Shown one piece after another: positions 36,384-47,673 of a DNA stretch of 64,000 nucleotides (the first letter of the stretch is position 1; the number at the start of each line of letters is the position of its first letter). Location of the stretch: positions 46,603,030 to 46,667,029 of the forward strand of contig CM057841.1 in assembly GCA_030068075.1 (NCBI GenBank), read 5' to 3'. Below the pieces are notes generated by a model. It searched no databases. It had not been told where the DNA came from and saw only the letters and a list, made by a program, of their open reading frames with translations. The DNA is from Paguma larvata (Eukaryota > Chordata > Mammalia > Carnivora > Viverridae). Both the position numbers and the translations under genes were made by a program.

Positions 36384-36389
36384 TTTAAT
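36384..36389 (-). terminator. Candidate THAP11 poly(A) signal (ATTAAA)
   Basis: TTTAAT on the plus strand about 680 nt beyond the THAP11 stop, roughly the 3' UTR length expected from the human gene. No AATAAA lies closer on the minus strand. Confidence 0.4.
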
Positions 36390-37069
36390 TCGTTTTGCCA
36401 AACAAACACAGTGAAAACTTTAGTCTGACTAATTGTACAGAAAATAGAATTTGTAACCAGTAGCAAACATAACAGGATAAACCTAAGTCCCTGGCAAGCT
36501 GGATCTTCAACAGCCGGTCACCTAGATCCCCTTGTAGATGGCCTCCTGGGGAAGGAGGTCCTAAATAGGCAGAGGCACAGATCTGCCAGTTCCCATCAGA
36601 ATCACACGCTGCACCTGGGAAGGAAAAGCAGGAAAAGGAGAACTGATGTTACTTGGATCTCTTATCACTACACGCGAAGAGTTGTCTCAATGCTCGCCAG
36701 CCTCAAGGTGTTGTCTTCCCAAACCCATAGTCTTTGGCAGCCGACCTGCATTCTGAGGGGTTAAGTTTCAAGTTCCGTGGTTCTGAAGCCTCTGCTTAAC
36801 CAGAACCTGCAACATAAACTGGGAGTGAGGTGAAGAGTGGGGACAAAGTCATAAATGCTGGTGTCACCTGTGCAGAGTCTGAGGTCCCAGACTTCAGGAC
36901 CTTGCTTCAAGAGAAAACAAGAGAGGGTGTCAGGTCACCAGCAAAAGAGTCCAGCTGCCCTAAGCTTCAGTACTGTCAACCAGTGTCCCAGGAATATTGG
37001 GGAGTTTAACAGCCGTGGCCTAAGGTCCCTCTAGGTCCAGGAGTCCAGCAAGCCAAAGGGGCGGCCCAT

Positions 37070-37634
37070 TCACATTCCGTGCTTCTTTCGGATGACAGCC
37101 ATGGCCAGCAGCCGATCCTTCTCGCGGAGTTCTTCTCGCAGCTTGGCCTCAGTGAGACGCAGGTGGCGGATGCTGCCTTTCATCTCCTTCATTTTCACCT
37201 CCATCAGCGCCAGGATGTCCCGCTGTTCGTTCAGCTTGCGCAGGAGCTCCTCCTCCGTGGTGCCTGACGACAACGAGTATGAGTGGTCGGAGCCAGTATC
37301 AGGGAAGCCCTCTTCCCCCACCACCACCAACTGGGGACCCATAGGGCACTCTGCGGCCTCCAGCCCTGCTGTAGCAGCCTCTAGCTCCGACGCGGCGGCT
37401 GCGGCGGCTGCGCCCTCGGCGGTAGCAAACTCCACTTGCACGGTCAAGTCGATGGGTTTCACGTCTTCGCCGGTGGGAGTGGTGGGCGCTGGGGGCACGG
37501 ACCCCGGAGCCTGGCTGCTGTCTACAGCGGCCTGAAGAGTGAGGAGCACAGCAGCAGAAGCAGACACCAGGTTTGGCTGCAGCTGGGAGGCCTGGGCAGT
37601 GGAGGCTGACGGCGACGACTGCTGCTGTGGCGGT

Positions 37635-37672
<38 letters not shown>

Positions 37673-38005
37673 TTGTTGTTGCTGTTGCTGCTGCTGCCTG
37701 CGGCGGGCAGCTGCAGCTCCGGCGGGTCTGCGTGCTACTTTGCGCTCGTTGACGCCACGCAGCGGGAAGATGGTGGGGACGCGCACCGTGTAGGTCTTGC
37801 GGCCGCCCTGGAAGTGGACGCTGCAGAGACGATGGCCCGTGGTGGGCTGGAAGGTGGAGAAGCACCCACTGACGCCAGCGCGGGACACGTTCTTGAGCCA
37901 AAGGCGCCGCAGTTCAGCGTCCTTGGGAAACGTGTAGAAGTGCAGCGCCTTGTCCCGGTGCGAGTTGTTGTAGCAGCCCGGCACGCAGCACGTAAAGCCT
38001 GGCAT
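37070..38005 (-). CDS. THAP11: THAP domain-containing protein 11 (Ronin)
   Basis: Single-exon gene of 311 codons plus stop; human is 314, the difference lying in repeats. Residues 1-80 form the C2CH zinc THAP domain: C6, C11, C61 and H64, with W36, F26-P27 and the closing VPTIF (76-80). A glutamine tract of 20 residues spans 104-123, followed by PPPQQQ. An Ala-rich stretch precedes the HCFC1-binding motif DHSY (240-243), then a coiled coil (about 252-300) ends RKKHGM. Known role: a sequence-specific activator working with HCFC1 and ZNF143 at promoters of growth, metabolism and cobalamin genes; also required in embryonic stem cells. ATG 38003-38005 lies in a CpG island. The complementary frames over the CAG tract are shadows. 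Confidence 0.98.
37637..37696 (-). repeat. CAG/CAA trinucleotide repeat in THAP11
   Basis: 20 glutamine codons. In sense order: CAG3, CAA, CAG, CAA4, then an uninterrupted CAG11. Human THAP11 expansions of this tract have been linked to a spinocerebellar ataxia. Confidence 0.95.
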
Positions 38006-38330
38006 GGCTGCGCCGCGCGGCCCGGCTCGGCCCTGCCCACCGGCCTCCTAAGCTCTTCGACGGCCCGGTCGGCTTGCCGCCGCCCGCCCCTCGACGGGCG
38101 GCGCCGGGCGGATCTTTAGGCGGCTTCTCACTAATGCCGCCCGGCGCAGCCGGCCTGGCCCGGCGTCCCGTGCCCAGAATACGCTTTCCGCCGGCCCGCG
38201 CCGCGCCGCCCGCCCGGCCGCCCGCCTGCGCTCCGGAGTCGGCCCCGGGGACGCCGCGAAGGACCGCCTGGGAAGGAGGACTACGCCCCCCACAATGCAC
38301 CACGCCAGAAGCTGCTCACTTCCGGAGTGG
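38006..38330 (-). promoter_or_regulatory. THAP11 CpG-island promoter with THAP11-type element
   Basis: GC-rich leader upstream of the THAP11 ATG. At 38280-38298 the plus strand reads ACTACGCCCCCCACAATGC, 14 of 19 matches to the THAP11/ZNF143 consensus, suggesting autoregulation. Confidence 0.55.
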
Positions 38331-38532
38331 GGGCGTGATAATTCCAGCCGCTTTCCTGGGCGTCGCGAGGGCCCACGCAGAACAGATTCTTACCCCCACC
38401 CCGGCTCATCCCCGGCCGACTATAGAGGCGTATTCGGTTGCAACGCTGTTTCCTGGACCGCCCTTCGCAAGGACCTGGAATCCTGATTGGGGGGAGGAGG
38501 GGGGAAGGGTCGGGCGGCGCGCGCCTCTGTAG

Positions 38533-38720
38533 TGCGCAAGCGCCATGGGTATTTGCCCACAAAAACTACAAATCCCGTAATGCCTTGCGTTGAACCCGGC
38601 TGCTGTGGCCTGGAGCGCCGCCTAAGGGAGAGATCGGGTTACAGGGGACTAGGATTTGGGTGAAGCCGTGCTGCCTGCCGGAAGCGGTTCCCCAACCACT
38701 GGCAGCTGTGAGTCCACGGT
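38533..38720 (+). promoter_or_regulatory. Divergent promoter and possible non-coding CENPT exon
   Basis: An NRF1-like TGCGCAAGCGCC (38533-38544) is followed by ACTACAAATCCCGTAATGC (38565-38583, 16 of 19 matches). Downstream is a GCAGCT|GTGAGT donor at about 38709. This could be the first exon of a CENPT transcript whose coding exon is 3 kb further on. Inference only. Confidence 0.45.
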
Positions 38721-39686
38721 ATTCCTGCGGGATTTGGGTGGGGGGCCTGGGCTTCAGTGCCCAGAAAGACCTCAGGAGCCCCTTTCTCTGCGTTGAGGAC
38801 TCCCGTTATTCAGCCGCTGTTTGCGTTGACTCACTTACTGACCTAAACACGAGTCACCAATAGGTGCTTACTTTGTGGTGGGCACAGGGCAGTGAGTTGG
38901 GAACCTTGCAGGAGCTGATTGACCAGGCCTGACTGCTGAGAGGGATGAGGGTCCGACTTATGGATAATAGATGTGAATTATAGACACCCGAATGGATGTC
39001 TCTAATCACATAAATAAGTGCTACAAAATAATGAACAGGACGGAGGAAAAAATGGGAGGCAGAGACCCAGGAAGAAAAAAAATGGTTAAAAGCTTGCATA
39101 GGGAGGAGTTGCTAGGCCTGAGGCAAAAAAGAGCTAGGCTTCGCCCTTAAAAAAGCCTGGAAGAAGGCAGGCCTGGAAGAAGGCAGCTGGAGCACCATAA
39201 GATACCAAACTGGGCTAAGTTAAAAGATGTGGGATTTAATTCTGCAGAGGACTGGGAGCTGTTGAAGAGTGTTGAACAAGAGGATGGACAGGATTTTCAT
39301 TGTAACAAGACCCTTCCTCAATCCTCTACTTCTAAGGAGAAAATGTTCTAAAGGAAAAGAGAGGCTGTGGAAAAAGAGGGAGGAGGCCTGGCAGTCGTTT
39401 CAGGGAATTACTTGCAAGCAGCCCCCCTTTGCCGAGTTCCCCCTTTCTCCTAACTCTCCCTCCTAATTTTTTTTCCTCCTGACTTCAAACCATGGGTGTG
39501 AAATTGAAGCCTAGTATCTACTATTTCTAAGTATTTGCTATAAAAACAAAAAAGATTCAACTATTTAGAAGCTTCTGAAAGAAAAAATAACACCCCCAAG
39601 TTAACTGTTACATTTTTTTTCAGTGTTTATTATAAAAGGAACCCATGCTTAAGATGTTTTGTAAACATTAAAAAAATTTTTTTAAA

Positions 39687-39902
39687 TGGGGCGCTGTGTG
39701 GCTCAGTCGGTTAAGCATCCAACTTCAGCTCAGGTCATGATCTTGTGGTTTGTGATATTGAGCCCCGCGTTGTTGGGCTTTGTGCTGACAGCTCAGAGCC
39801 TGGAGCCTGCTCCTGATTATGCGTCTCCCTCTCTCTTTCTGCCCCTCCCCCATTTGTGCTCTGTCTCACTCTCAAAAATAAACATTAAAAAAAATTTTTT
39901 TA
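39687..39902 (+). repeat. SINEC, full length
   Basis: It starts GGGGCGCTGTGTGGCTCAG. 'aaacattaaaaaaa' occurs at both flanks, but this also resembles SINE tail, so the duplication is uncertain. Confidence 0.9.
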
Positions 39903-40454
39903 ATGTTTTGGAAAAATACAGGACAATGGGAAAAGAACTCTTTGGTCCAACATCCAAACATCACCGTTGCACTTTCTGTTCACAGTTAATGTGTTCCATG
40001 GTTATTGGCATGGGTTTCATGGACCCATACCAGAAAGAAGTCCCATTCCTCCTGGCCTGTGCATCTGAGGTCCACAGCTTGAACCCCTTCAAACTGAGAA
40101 ATGCAGTCCATGTTGAAAGATGTGCATTCATTTGGATGAATAAACAACAGTAAAAACATGAATACACACTTTGTTAAATGACTAACTGTTCATAAAATGT
40201 GTGCAGTAGAGATAAAGCAAAAGATCATTGTTACTGTTATCTGTTATTTTGTATTTCCATTGTCATACTATTACTGATAGTATTTTATTCCTATCTATCT
40301 CAAGACCTACCTTACTCAAAAAATACTAATGAGAGGTCAAATTTATATTGTTTCTTCATCCACAGAACATTGATGATGCTCAATAAAACTGTACCTTCCA
40401 GTACCTAAAATCACCTGTAATCTACACATAATCTTTCATACTGAAAACATATCT

Positions 40455-40750
40455 AGAATGCATAGCTTTCTCCCCACTCCCACTGCCCTGCCCACCCTCT
40501 CTATCTTGGCACCTCTGGAGAAAGGCTACAACCTGTCACAAGTCTCCCCGCTTCCAATCTTGCCTCCTCTACAAATTCCGTTGTTCACATGGGTGCCAAA
40601 AAAATATGGTTATGTAATTCCTCTGCTTAAATTCCTCCAGTGGTCTATTGTATTTAGAATATGTCCAAACTCCTTTCCAGAGCCTGTAAGATCCCACATG
40701 GTCTGCTCCTTACCTATCTTACTCCTCCCTCCTTCACTTCATGCACCCAG
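40455..40750 (+). repeat. L2 LINE remnant
   Basis: 'ctgcttaaattcctccagtg', 'tccaaactcctttccagagc' and 'agatcccacatggtctgc' are typical L2 phrases. Confidence 0.75.
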
Positions 40751-41189
40751 TATTTTCTTTTTTAAAGGTAGCAAATATAAAGTTTAATCAATTATGTAAA
40801 ACACATAGACACCTGATCTAGGAGCAGAAGGATAAGTCCATGACTCAGAACTCAAGTTCTAATTAAGTTTCCATGAAAATTTAAGAAAGGCTGTCTTGGT
40901 GAAGAAAATGGTAATAGAGTCTCTAGCATTAACAGAACTTAGCCAAATTTCATCTCAAAATTGCATGTGTTTGGAGATCATAACATTTCTGCTGCATCAC
41001 AAACAGCTCACTAGCCTTTAAACCTGCAAATTGGTCCTCGTCTGAGGCTGAATGGGCTTCTTTACAAACGCAAATCTGACCAAGTCACATATAGGATAAA
41101 ATTATTTTTTTCTGGCCTAAGTGTGCCTATTCAACTGGGAGTGAGAGATAGGAATAAGAGACTTTCTAATAGTGACTCCTATTTTTTAA

Positions 41190-41470
41190 GGGCCTGGCTT
41201 TCTATGTATTAGACATTGAGCTAAACATTATCTCAATGAGGGGCACCTGGCTGGCTCAGTAGGTAAAGCATGTGACTCTTGATCCCAGGGTTCTGCGTTT
41301 GACCCCATGTTGATGTAGAAATTACCTAAATAAACTTTAAAAAATTATCTCATTGGATCAGTACAAGCCCCTATTAAGTGGGTATTATCCTCAACTTACA
41401 GATGAAGAAACCAAGTCTTCGACTGATTGCACATATTTGCCCAGGTTCACTCCCTGGTAATAGTGTCTCT
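41190..41470 (-). repeat. MIR remnant interrupted by a short SINEC (41240-41343)
   Basis: MIR halves 'gacattgagctaaacatta' and 'tacagatgaagaaaccaag' are separated by a plus-strand SINE. 'attatctcaatg' (41228-41239) and 'attatctcattg' (41344-41355) are its target duplication. Confidence 0.8.
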
Positions 41471-41479
41471 GATCTGGAG

Positions 41480-41652
41480 TTTACAACGACCGCGCCAGGA
41501 GCCTCTGGGCGGGTAGGGTTAGAACTGCAACTCCCGTGAGGCTGTGCGGCAGCCTCGCGGCCTACTGACTCGCGATATTTGGCTTAAATACAGCGGCGGG
41601 AAGGCGGTGGCGCGGTCCCCCTGAGTAGTTGGGAGAGCGAATGGCTGAGGTG
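41480..41652 (+). promoter_or_regulatory. CENPT proximal CpG promoter or 5' UTR
   Basis: CpG-rich stretch directly before the coding start. ACTGCAACTCCCGTGAGGC at 41524-41542 is a weaker THAP11-type element (13 of 19). 'tttggcttaaatacag' just before the start could also be read as a splice acceptor. Confidence 0.5.
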
Positions 41653-44600
41653 ATGGCTGATAGCTATAACCAGGACAGCGAGCCTACCACGCGCACGTTG
41701 TTGCGGCGCGTGCTTGATACCGCCGACACGCGCACCCCGCAGCGACGCCGAAGTGCTAGAATTGGGTATGTGAGGGCGCTGCCCGAGTATGTATGTGAGC
41801 AACCAGAGGGACTAGGGGGTTAGGTCTCCTTGGGAGACCCCGATTGGAAAGGGGAAATGAGTCTTGGAGAGGCGCAGGACTCAAGGATTCTGAGAACTGG
41901 CTCCACCCTGCCAGCCAGGCTCAGGTCAGTTGTTGGTACCCGCCTCCCAGGGACTCCTGGCCGCCAGGTCTCGCGACCACAGAGCTCAAGTCACGTTTGC
42001 GTCTTTGGGTTCCGGCCTCTGGTGGCGAAGGCTAGACGCCCAGAATCTGGCCTTCTGTCCTCTTGTTGTCATCTTCCCCAACATCAGCCCAGAGTATGTC
42101 CAAGCATCTGCCCTGCCTCCTATGTGGTCTCTACCTTTCCCTGCACATTCACTTCCCTTTTCCGGAAGGGCCCTGCTGAAAGATGGGAAAGGAGCTAGAG
42201 AGAACAGCCTACTTAGAATTCGGGAGGCAGGAACTAGAAAGATGTTTTGTTAGGAAGTAGGGAATTTGGCGTGACCTGGTGGCAGTTTCAGTGGATGAGG
42301 GCGGTAGTGAGCTCATGGTGCAGAGGGTGTGGAAGTTGGCACCAGCCAAACTGGGGCAGTGCAGTTCTTTTATAGGCACTGGGAAGCTGTTCGTTGTAGC
42401 TTTTAGACCTCTAAGTGATGAGGTGGGAGCTATGCCTTGGGAATCTGAGGGAGACTGGAATGGAGAGACTAGGGCTGGAGTGACCCATGTAGAAGTTGCT
42501 ATCAAACCTTGACAAGTACTTAAAAGATTTCAAAATATTTAAAATCTTTTTTGGGTCATTATTTTTTTTAAATGTGTATTTAATTTTTGAAAGAGAGAGA
42601 GAGAGAGCACAAGAGGGAGAGGGGCAGAGAGGGAGACAGAGAATCCAAGCAGGCTCCATACTGTCAGCATAGAGTCTGAAGCTCAACTGACTGGGCCACC
42701 CAGGTACCCCCTTGGGTTGTTATTTTAATGTCAGGAATGGATACTCTTCCAGTTGGCTCCTCTTGTCTGTGTGGCTAATCTCTACTTCTAAGAAAGTCAT
42801 TCTGCAAAGTCTTCCTCAGTTCTTGTCTCTAGCTGGGTCATTATTCTCTATTCCCATATCCCTCAGGTTCCCCTTCATCTACAACCTTGTTGATACAGAG
42901 CTGAGAACAGGTGCTAGGAGAGGGGCAAGTGGTTTCTGATTCCTTGGCCTTGAGGGAAAAGGGCTTTAGGCCAAGATTCCTGATGAAAGCACATCTCTGC
43001 ATTCTCTAGTTCCCTGTCCCTACTTAATTCTCAGAGCCATTGGTCTTTACACAGTGCCCAGAAATCCCTACTTGACACACCTTCCTCCAGGAGGTTGAGC
43101 AGCTCAACAAAGACGAATGCGAGGCGGCGTTCCCAAAGAGCCAGGGTAAGTGCCCCAGCCCACTGACCCCTATAGGGTTCTTGCTCTATTCAGGGGGCCC
43201 TGAGGTCTAGCTCTGCTCTGGAGCCCACCTTGAGGGAATCTCAAGGCAAAGGAAAAGACTGATTACTTGATGCTTTCACCCAAAGTCTATTGGCAGATTG
43301 GCCCATGTTCAAACCAGTGGACACTTGGAGGAACAGACACCCCGGACTCTGCTGAAGAACATCCTTCTAACTGGTGAGTGAATACTGGATTGCTGGTCAG
43401 GGTTAGACACCAGTCCATGGTGTCTGTCATTCAGGGCAGCCTTGCCCTGCCAACCTTACTTTTCTTCTTGCTATTTCGGCAGCCCCAGAATCTTCCATCG
43501 TGATGCCAGAGTCAGTGGTCAAGCCAGTGCCGACACCACAGGTGGTCCAATCCTCTAGACAGGAAAGCAGTCGGGGCAGGTGCGTAGTGAATTCTCCCCT
43601 TGCACTGGACTGTTAGGCAGCTCTGATCAGGGAGCCTCTTGAGGGCCCCAGAGCCAATATTGGGCCTATCTGAGATCAGTTTCTTTCATCCTTGTAGCCT
43701 GGAGCTGCAACTTCCTGAGCTCGAGCCCCCCACAACCCTGGCTCTAGGTCTGCTGGCTCCTGACAGGAGGAAGCGGAGGCTGAGATTGTCAGTCTTTCAG
43801 CAAGGAATAGACCAGGGGCTGCCTCTCTCCCAAGGTAAGACCCTGGATAACACCTGTGGCCACCCTCTCTTGTCCTCTGGAGAGGCTGAAGAGGCCTGAG
43901 ACAGGGCTGTCACGAGCCTGGTAACTTACCTTGGTTTCTTTTTAAATTCTCTTGCAGAGCCTCATGGGAATGCCAGTGCCTCCTCTCTCACCAGGTGCTG
44001 TTGTCTGTTCTGGGGGTTGGTGGAGAGGCTTGGGGAGGGAGGTATTGATTGGGATGGAATCTGACCATATTGGTCCCTGCCAGTATTAGCTTCATAACAT
44101 AATGGCTGTGTTCTAAGAGATAAGAGCCCCAGGGCAGATGGGAGGATTCTCCCAAAAATTGGGCTTCCAGGACCTGAGTTTCTTTCGTGCCTCCTCCCTC
44201 CCACCAGTTCCCTCAACTTGACCTTTGCCACACCTCTTCAGCCACAGTCAGTGCAGAGGCCTGGTTTGGCTCGCAGACCTCCCACCCGCCGAGCTGTAGA
44301 TGTTGGTGCATTATTGCAGGATTTGCAAGATACTTCCCTGGCCTTGGCTTCTCCAGGTAAGGTTGAGATTTCTTTCTTCTGCCCTGTGGGGAAAGCTCCC
44401 CCACTCCCATGAGAGGTACTGCTGAATCCAGGATTACTCCTCTGTCAGGTCAAGGACAGCGAGCAAGCCTGACCAGTAGGTCTATGAAGAGTTTCTGCTT
44501 CGTTTCTACAAGATGCCGCTTGTCTAAGTGGAGCCCCGGTCTTAGTCCTACATTCTCGAAAAGCTAGCAGGGCTGAGGTTAGGAAAAGTGTGGTATGGTG

Positions 44601-47397
44601 GACTGGAGCTTTTTGGGAAATTGATTGATAGGGGTCAGGTTTCAGGATCAGCTGGCCAGTCAGAACTGATTGGGGAGCCTGCTTTCGGAAGACAAGTCAA
44701 GTTTACTAGAGTAAAAGGAGGGTTCCAGACAGAGGGAGCAGGGTAATAAGTAAAGTGGAGGCATGGGTGAGCATTTTGAATGGGACAAGCTGTGGTGGGT
44801 GGGGATGCCAGTCCAAGAAGCAGGAAGATCTCTGTGGAAGCTCTTCTTAGAATACTAGGAAGTTTTCTCTAAAGGTCATTGGGCAGACTCATGGAGCTCA
44901 CTGCCCAGCCCCTGCTGACAAACAGAGTGTCAACTGCTTTTCATCTCCAGGTAACAGCCTCAGAACCCCTGTTGCTACCCTGCCAACGGACACCGTGTTG
45001 GAGGACACTCAGCCCTTCTCCCAGCCCTTGGTTGGCCATTCCCCCAGTGTGTACCACTCCCTGCCCTGTCTTTCTTACACTGAGGCTAAAGATGTTGAGA
45101 AGGCTGTCAGTCACAGGACACAGAGCAGTGGGCCTAGGCTGCAGAACCACAGTGAGTATGTGGGCTTTTCCTCCCTCAGGCCCATATGTGTGTCCCGCAG
45201 AGCCCCCTGGCTGTTGGTCCCTCTTACATCTCAGAGCAGAGTTAGTGTTGAGCCAGGGTACTCCACAAACAAGTCCCCTGGGTCTGCCTCCGGGCTTTTC
45301 TCCTCAGTAAGCTTGAGTGGGTTTTATTACTCTCTCTTTATCCTCGAGCTACATCCTTGGCCTGCTGCTTCTCTAACTTGTATTCTCTCCCTTGATTCAG
45401 GTCCTGGGAAACCAGCCCAACTTCTGGCAGGAAGGGCAAAAAAGGTTGATGCCTTTGTTATGAGCTTCCCAAACACCAGCAGTACTGTCTCTGGAGAAGA
45501 TGAAGTAGAGCCCTTACAGAGTGGAGTTGGTGAGGAGGCAGAGGAAAGGATGGAGGAAAGGTTTAGTGTGAGCGAAGTGAAGGACACAATAGGAACACAA
45601 GGATCTGTCAGGACAGAAAAGTCTGAGAGACATACAGAAATGACAGAAGTTGCTGAGGCCAGGGAGCCAGAAGGATCTTCAGGAGATGAGGACATCTCTG
45701 GTAGGACAGGTAAGGATCCCAGTGCAGGAATGAGGGAGTGACTGGGTGACGGCTACATTTAGTCCCTAATCGGAGGAGTTGTACATCTGGGTTATGTTTC
45801 AGGGCACAAGTAGTCTTGGCTCAGAAAGACTCTGAGGGGCCCATTGCTTGGCTGCCGGAGATAGATGGGCCTCATGAGGAATAGGACAAGGAGGCTGTGG
45901 GTCTTCAGAGTTGGGTGGGATGGTCAAACCTGAGCCCCTTATAATCCTGCCCTTCCTCTACAGCAAGTCCAGAATTGGCCTCCAGCATCACTGAGTTTCT
46001 TCAGGCCAGGCAACTTCAATTTCTTGAGTCAGCCCCACCACCTAGCACTGCCATGTAAGATTCTATGACCTTGTTTTGCATGGGCTTCTTGGGAAGGGAG
46101 CAGGCTTATGAGCTTGGCATTGAGTACCACAGGGTTATCCTCCTCCTCATTACTATGCAGATGATCACCCAGGGGAGCACCCTCAGGTGGGCTCGGTGAG
46201 GCTTCCTGAGTATGTCTGTCATCCTGGTGCATGCTTCCAGGTTCTGAGAGGAACCCGGGTAGGGGGAAGTTCCTAAGTTAGTATGTAGTCAGAGAAGGCT
46301 TCCTGGAGGACAATTAGCAGAATCAAATAGGCAGCAATGGGCAGAGGGGAAGGAATATCCATATGGAGGCCTGAGAGTCATGGCCTGAGCAAGCACCAGT
46401 TTGCGTTAGAAGTCTAGACTGGGACATTGGGTCCAGACAGAGGATCAGGGCCCCTCTATGTGGTCCTCTGTCCCTACTGCCCCTCAGCACATAGTTGGAG
46501 TTACTGGTCTAGGTGAGCCAAGGAGCACATGGGCCCTAGTCTTGGCAGGAGCCAGTAAGACTTGTTTTTGGTTTTTCGTTTTGTTTTTAAGTTTATTTAT
46601 TTATTTTGAGAGAGAGAGAGAGAAAGAGAGAGAATCCCAAGTAGTCTCCACATTGTCAGCACAGAGCCTGATTTGGGGCTTGAACTCATGAACCATGAGA
46701 TCGTGACCTGAGCCAAGATCAACAGTCAGATGCTCAACCAACTGTGCCTCCCAGGCACCCTGAGACTTGTTTTTGATTAGAGGCCTCTTCACGCAGCATT
46801 TTAGCTAACCATCCACTCTCGCCCCCAGCTTATCTTCAGAGCATCTAGAGCCTCTCCCGACCAGGCTTCCTCCCAAGGCCAGAACCCTTGGCCCCAGGCC
46901 CCGTCCAGATCCCCACAAGACTGGACTGGACCACTATGTGAAACTCTTCAGCTTCTATGCTAAGATGCCCATGGAGAAGAAGGCTCTTGAGATGGTGGAG
47001 AAGTGGTAAGTCCTGGACACTCAGGGTGGGGAGAGGGGCCCCTCAGATCATGAACAGTCTGTTCAGTCTGTTCTACCCCAACCCTCTTTGGCAGCCTGGA
47101 CAAGTATTTCCAGCATCTTTGTGATGACCTGGAGGTGTTTGCTGCTCATGCTGGCCGCAAGACTGTGAGGCCAGAGGACCTGGAACTGCTGATGCGTCGG
47201 TAAGTGGGCAGAAGCAGAGAGGTGCTGGGTGTGGGAGTGCTGACACTAATTCTATATCTATCCTCTGCTATAGGCAGGGCCTGGTCAGTGACCAAGTCTC
47301 CCTACATGTCCTTGTGGAGCGGCACCTGCCCCTGGAGTACCGGCAGCTGCTCATCCCTTGTGCATTCAGTGGCAACTCTGTCTTTCCTGCTCAATAG
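41653..47397 (+). CDS. CENPT: Centromere protein T (CCAN, histone-fold)
   Basis: 13 coding exons, 572 codons plus TAG (human 561): 41653-41765, 43055-43145, 43286-43373, 43483-43579, 43698-43834, 43958-43994, 44208-44356, 44951-45151, 45401-45709, 45964-46054, 46829-47005, 47095-47199, 47274-47397. Known role: DNA-binding subunit of the CENP-T-W-S-X complex that also recruits NDC80 through its N-terminal tail. Visible parts: first NDC80-binding helix TTRTLLRRVLD (12-22), second motif TPRTLLKNIL (86-95), long acidic disordered middle, and the C-terminal histone fold (about 470-572) with DHYVKLFSFYAKMPMEKKAL and DDLEVFAAHAGRKTV. The Met at 41653 aligns with the human start and has G at -3 and +4; an in-frame Met at 41641 would add four residues. 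The human T11-Pro12 CDK site reads T12-T13 here. Confidence 0.97.
42562..42710 (-). repeat. SINEC, minus orientation, CENPT intron 1
   Basis: T tail and GA-rich body, ending 'gggccacccaggtacccc'; part of the head is missing. Flanks 'ttgggtcattattttt' and 'ttgggttgttatttta' suggest a target duplication. Confidence 0.85.
46571..46760 (-). repeat. SINEC with perfect 13-bp target-site duplication
   Basis: In CENPT intron 10. AGACTTGTTTTTG repeats at 46558-46570 and 46763-46775. Confidence 0.92.
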
Positions 47398-47487
47398 TGG
47401 CCAGGCCTCAACACCCACCCAGTCCCCACTTAAGGCCACTTGGCCCCACATATTCTTCCATGTCTCCTCCCCTACCTTCCCACCATC

Positions 47488-47493
47488 AATAAA
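47488..47493 (+). terminator. CENPT: CENPT poly(A) signal (AATAAA)
   Basis: AATAAA 90 nt after the CENPT stop, followed by a GT-rich 'ctgtgttttggtg'. Confidence 0.85.
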
Positions 47494-47615
47494 ATGTCAC
47501 AAACAGAATGTACTGTGTTTTGGTGCCTACCTTGGGGCCAGTCAGGCGGGGACCAATACCCCTCCCTCTTTTCAATTCCCTAGCACAACCTGGAGAATAG
47601 GTTCAGACAAATAGT

Positions 47616-47621
47616 TTTATA
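47616..47621 (-). terminator. Candidate TSNAXIP1 poly(A) signal (TATAAA variant)
   Basis: The minus strand reads GGTATAAAACTA about 53 nt after the TSNAXIP1 stop. It is the only signal-like hexamer before the CENPT 3' end. Confidence 0.4.
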
Positions 47622-47673
47622 CCAAAAGTTAGGGGTTAGGAGCCCTGGAGCACTCAGGCTGCCCATAGCAGCC

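Larger units (their letters stand above)
38720..41480. other. Spacer or 5' intron before CENPT coding exon 1
   Basis: It contains one full SINE (39687-39902), an L2 remnant (40455-40750) and a MIR broken by a short SINE (41190-41470). No coding exon recognised. Confidence 0.65.

Noticed and set aside
37539..38119. Poly-Cys and poly-Leu frames on the plus strand across the CAG tract
   Set aside because: They are the other readings of the THAP11 CTG/CAG repeat. The minus frame is a recognised complete protein.
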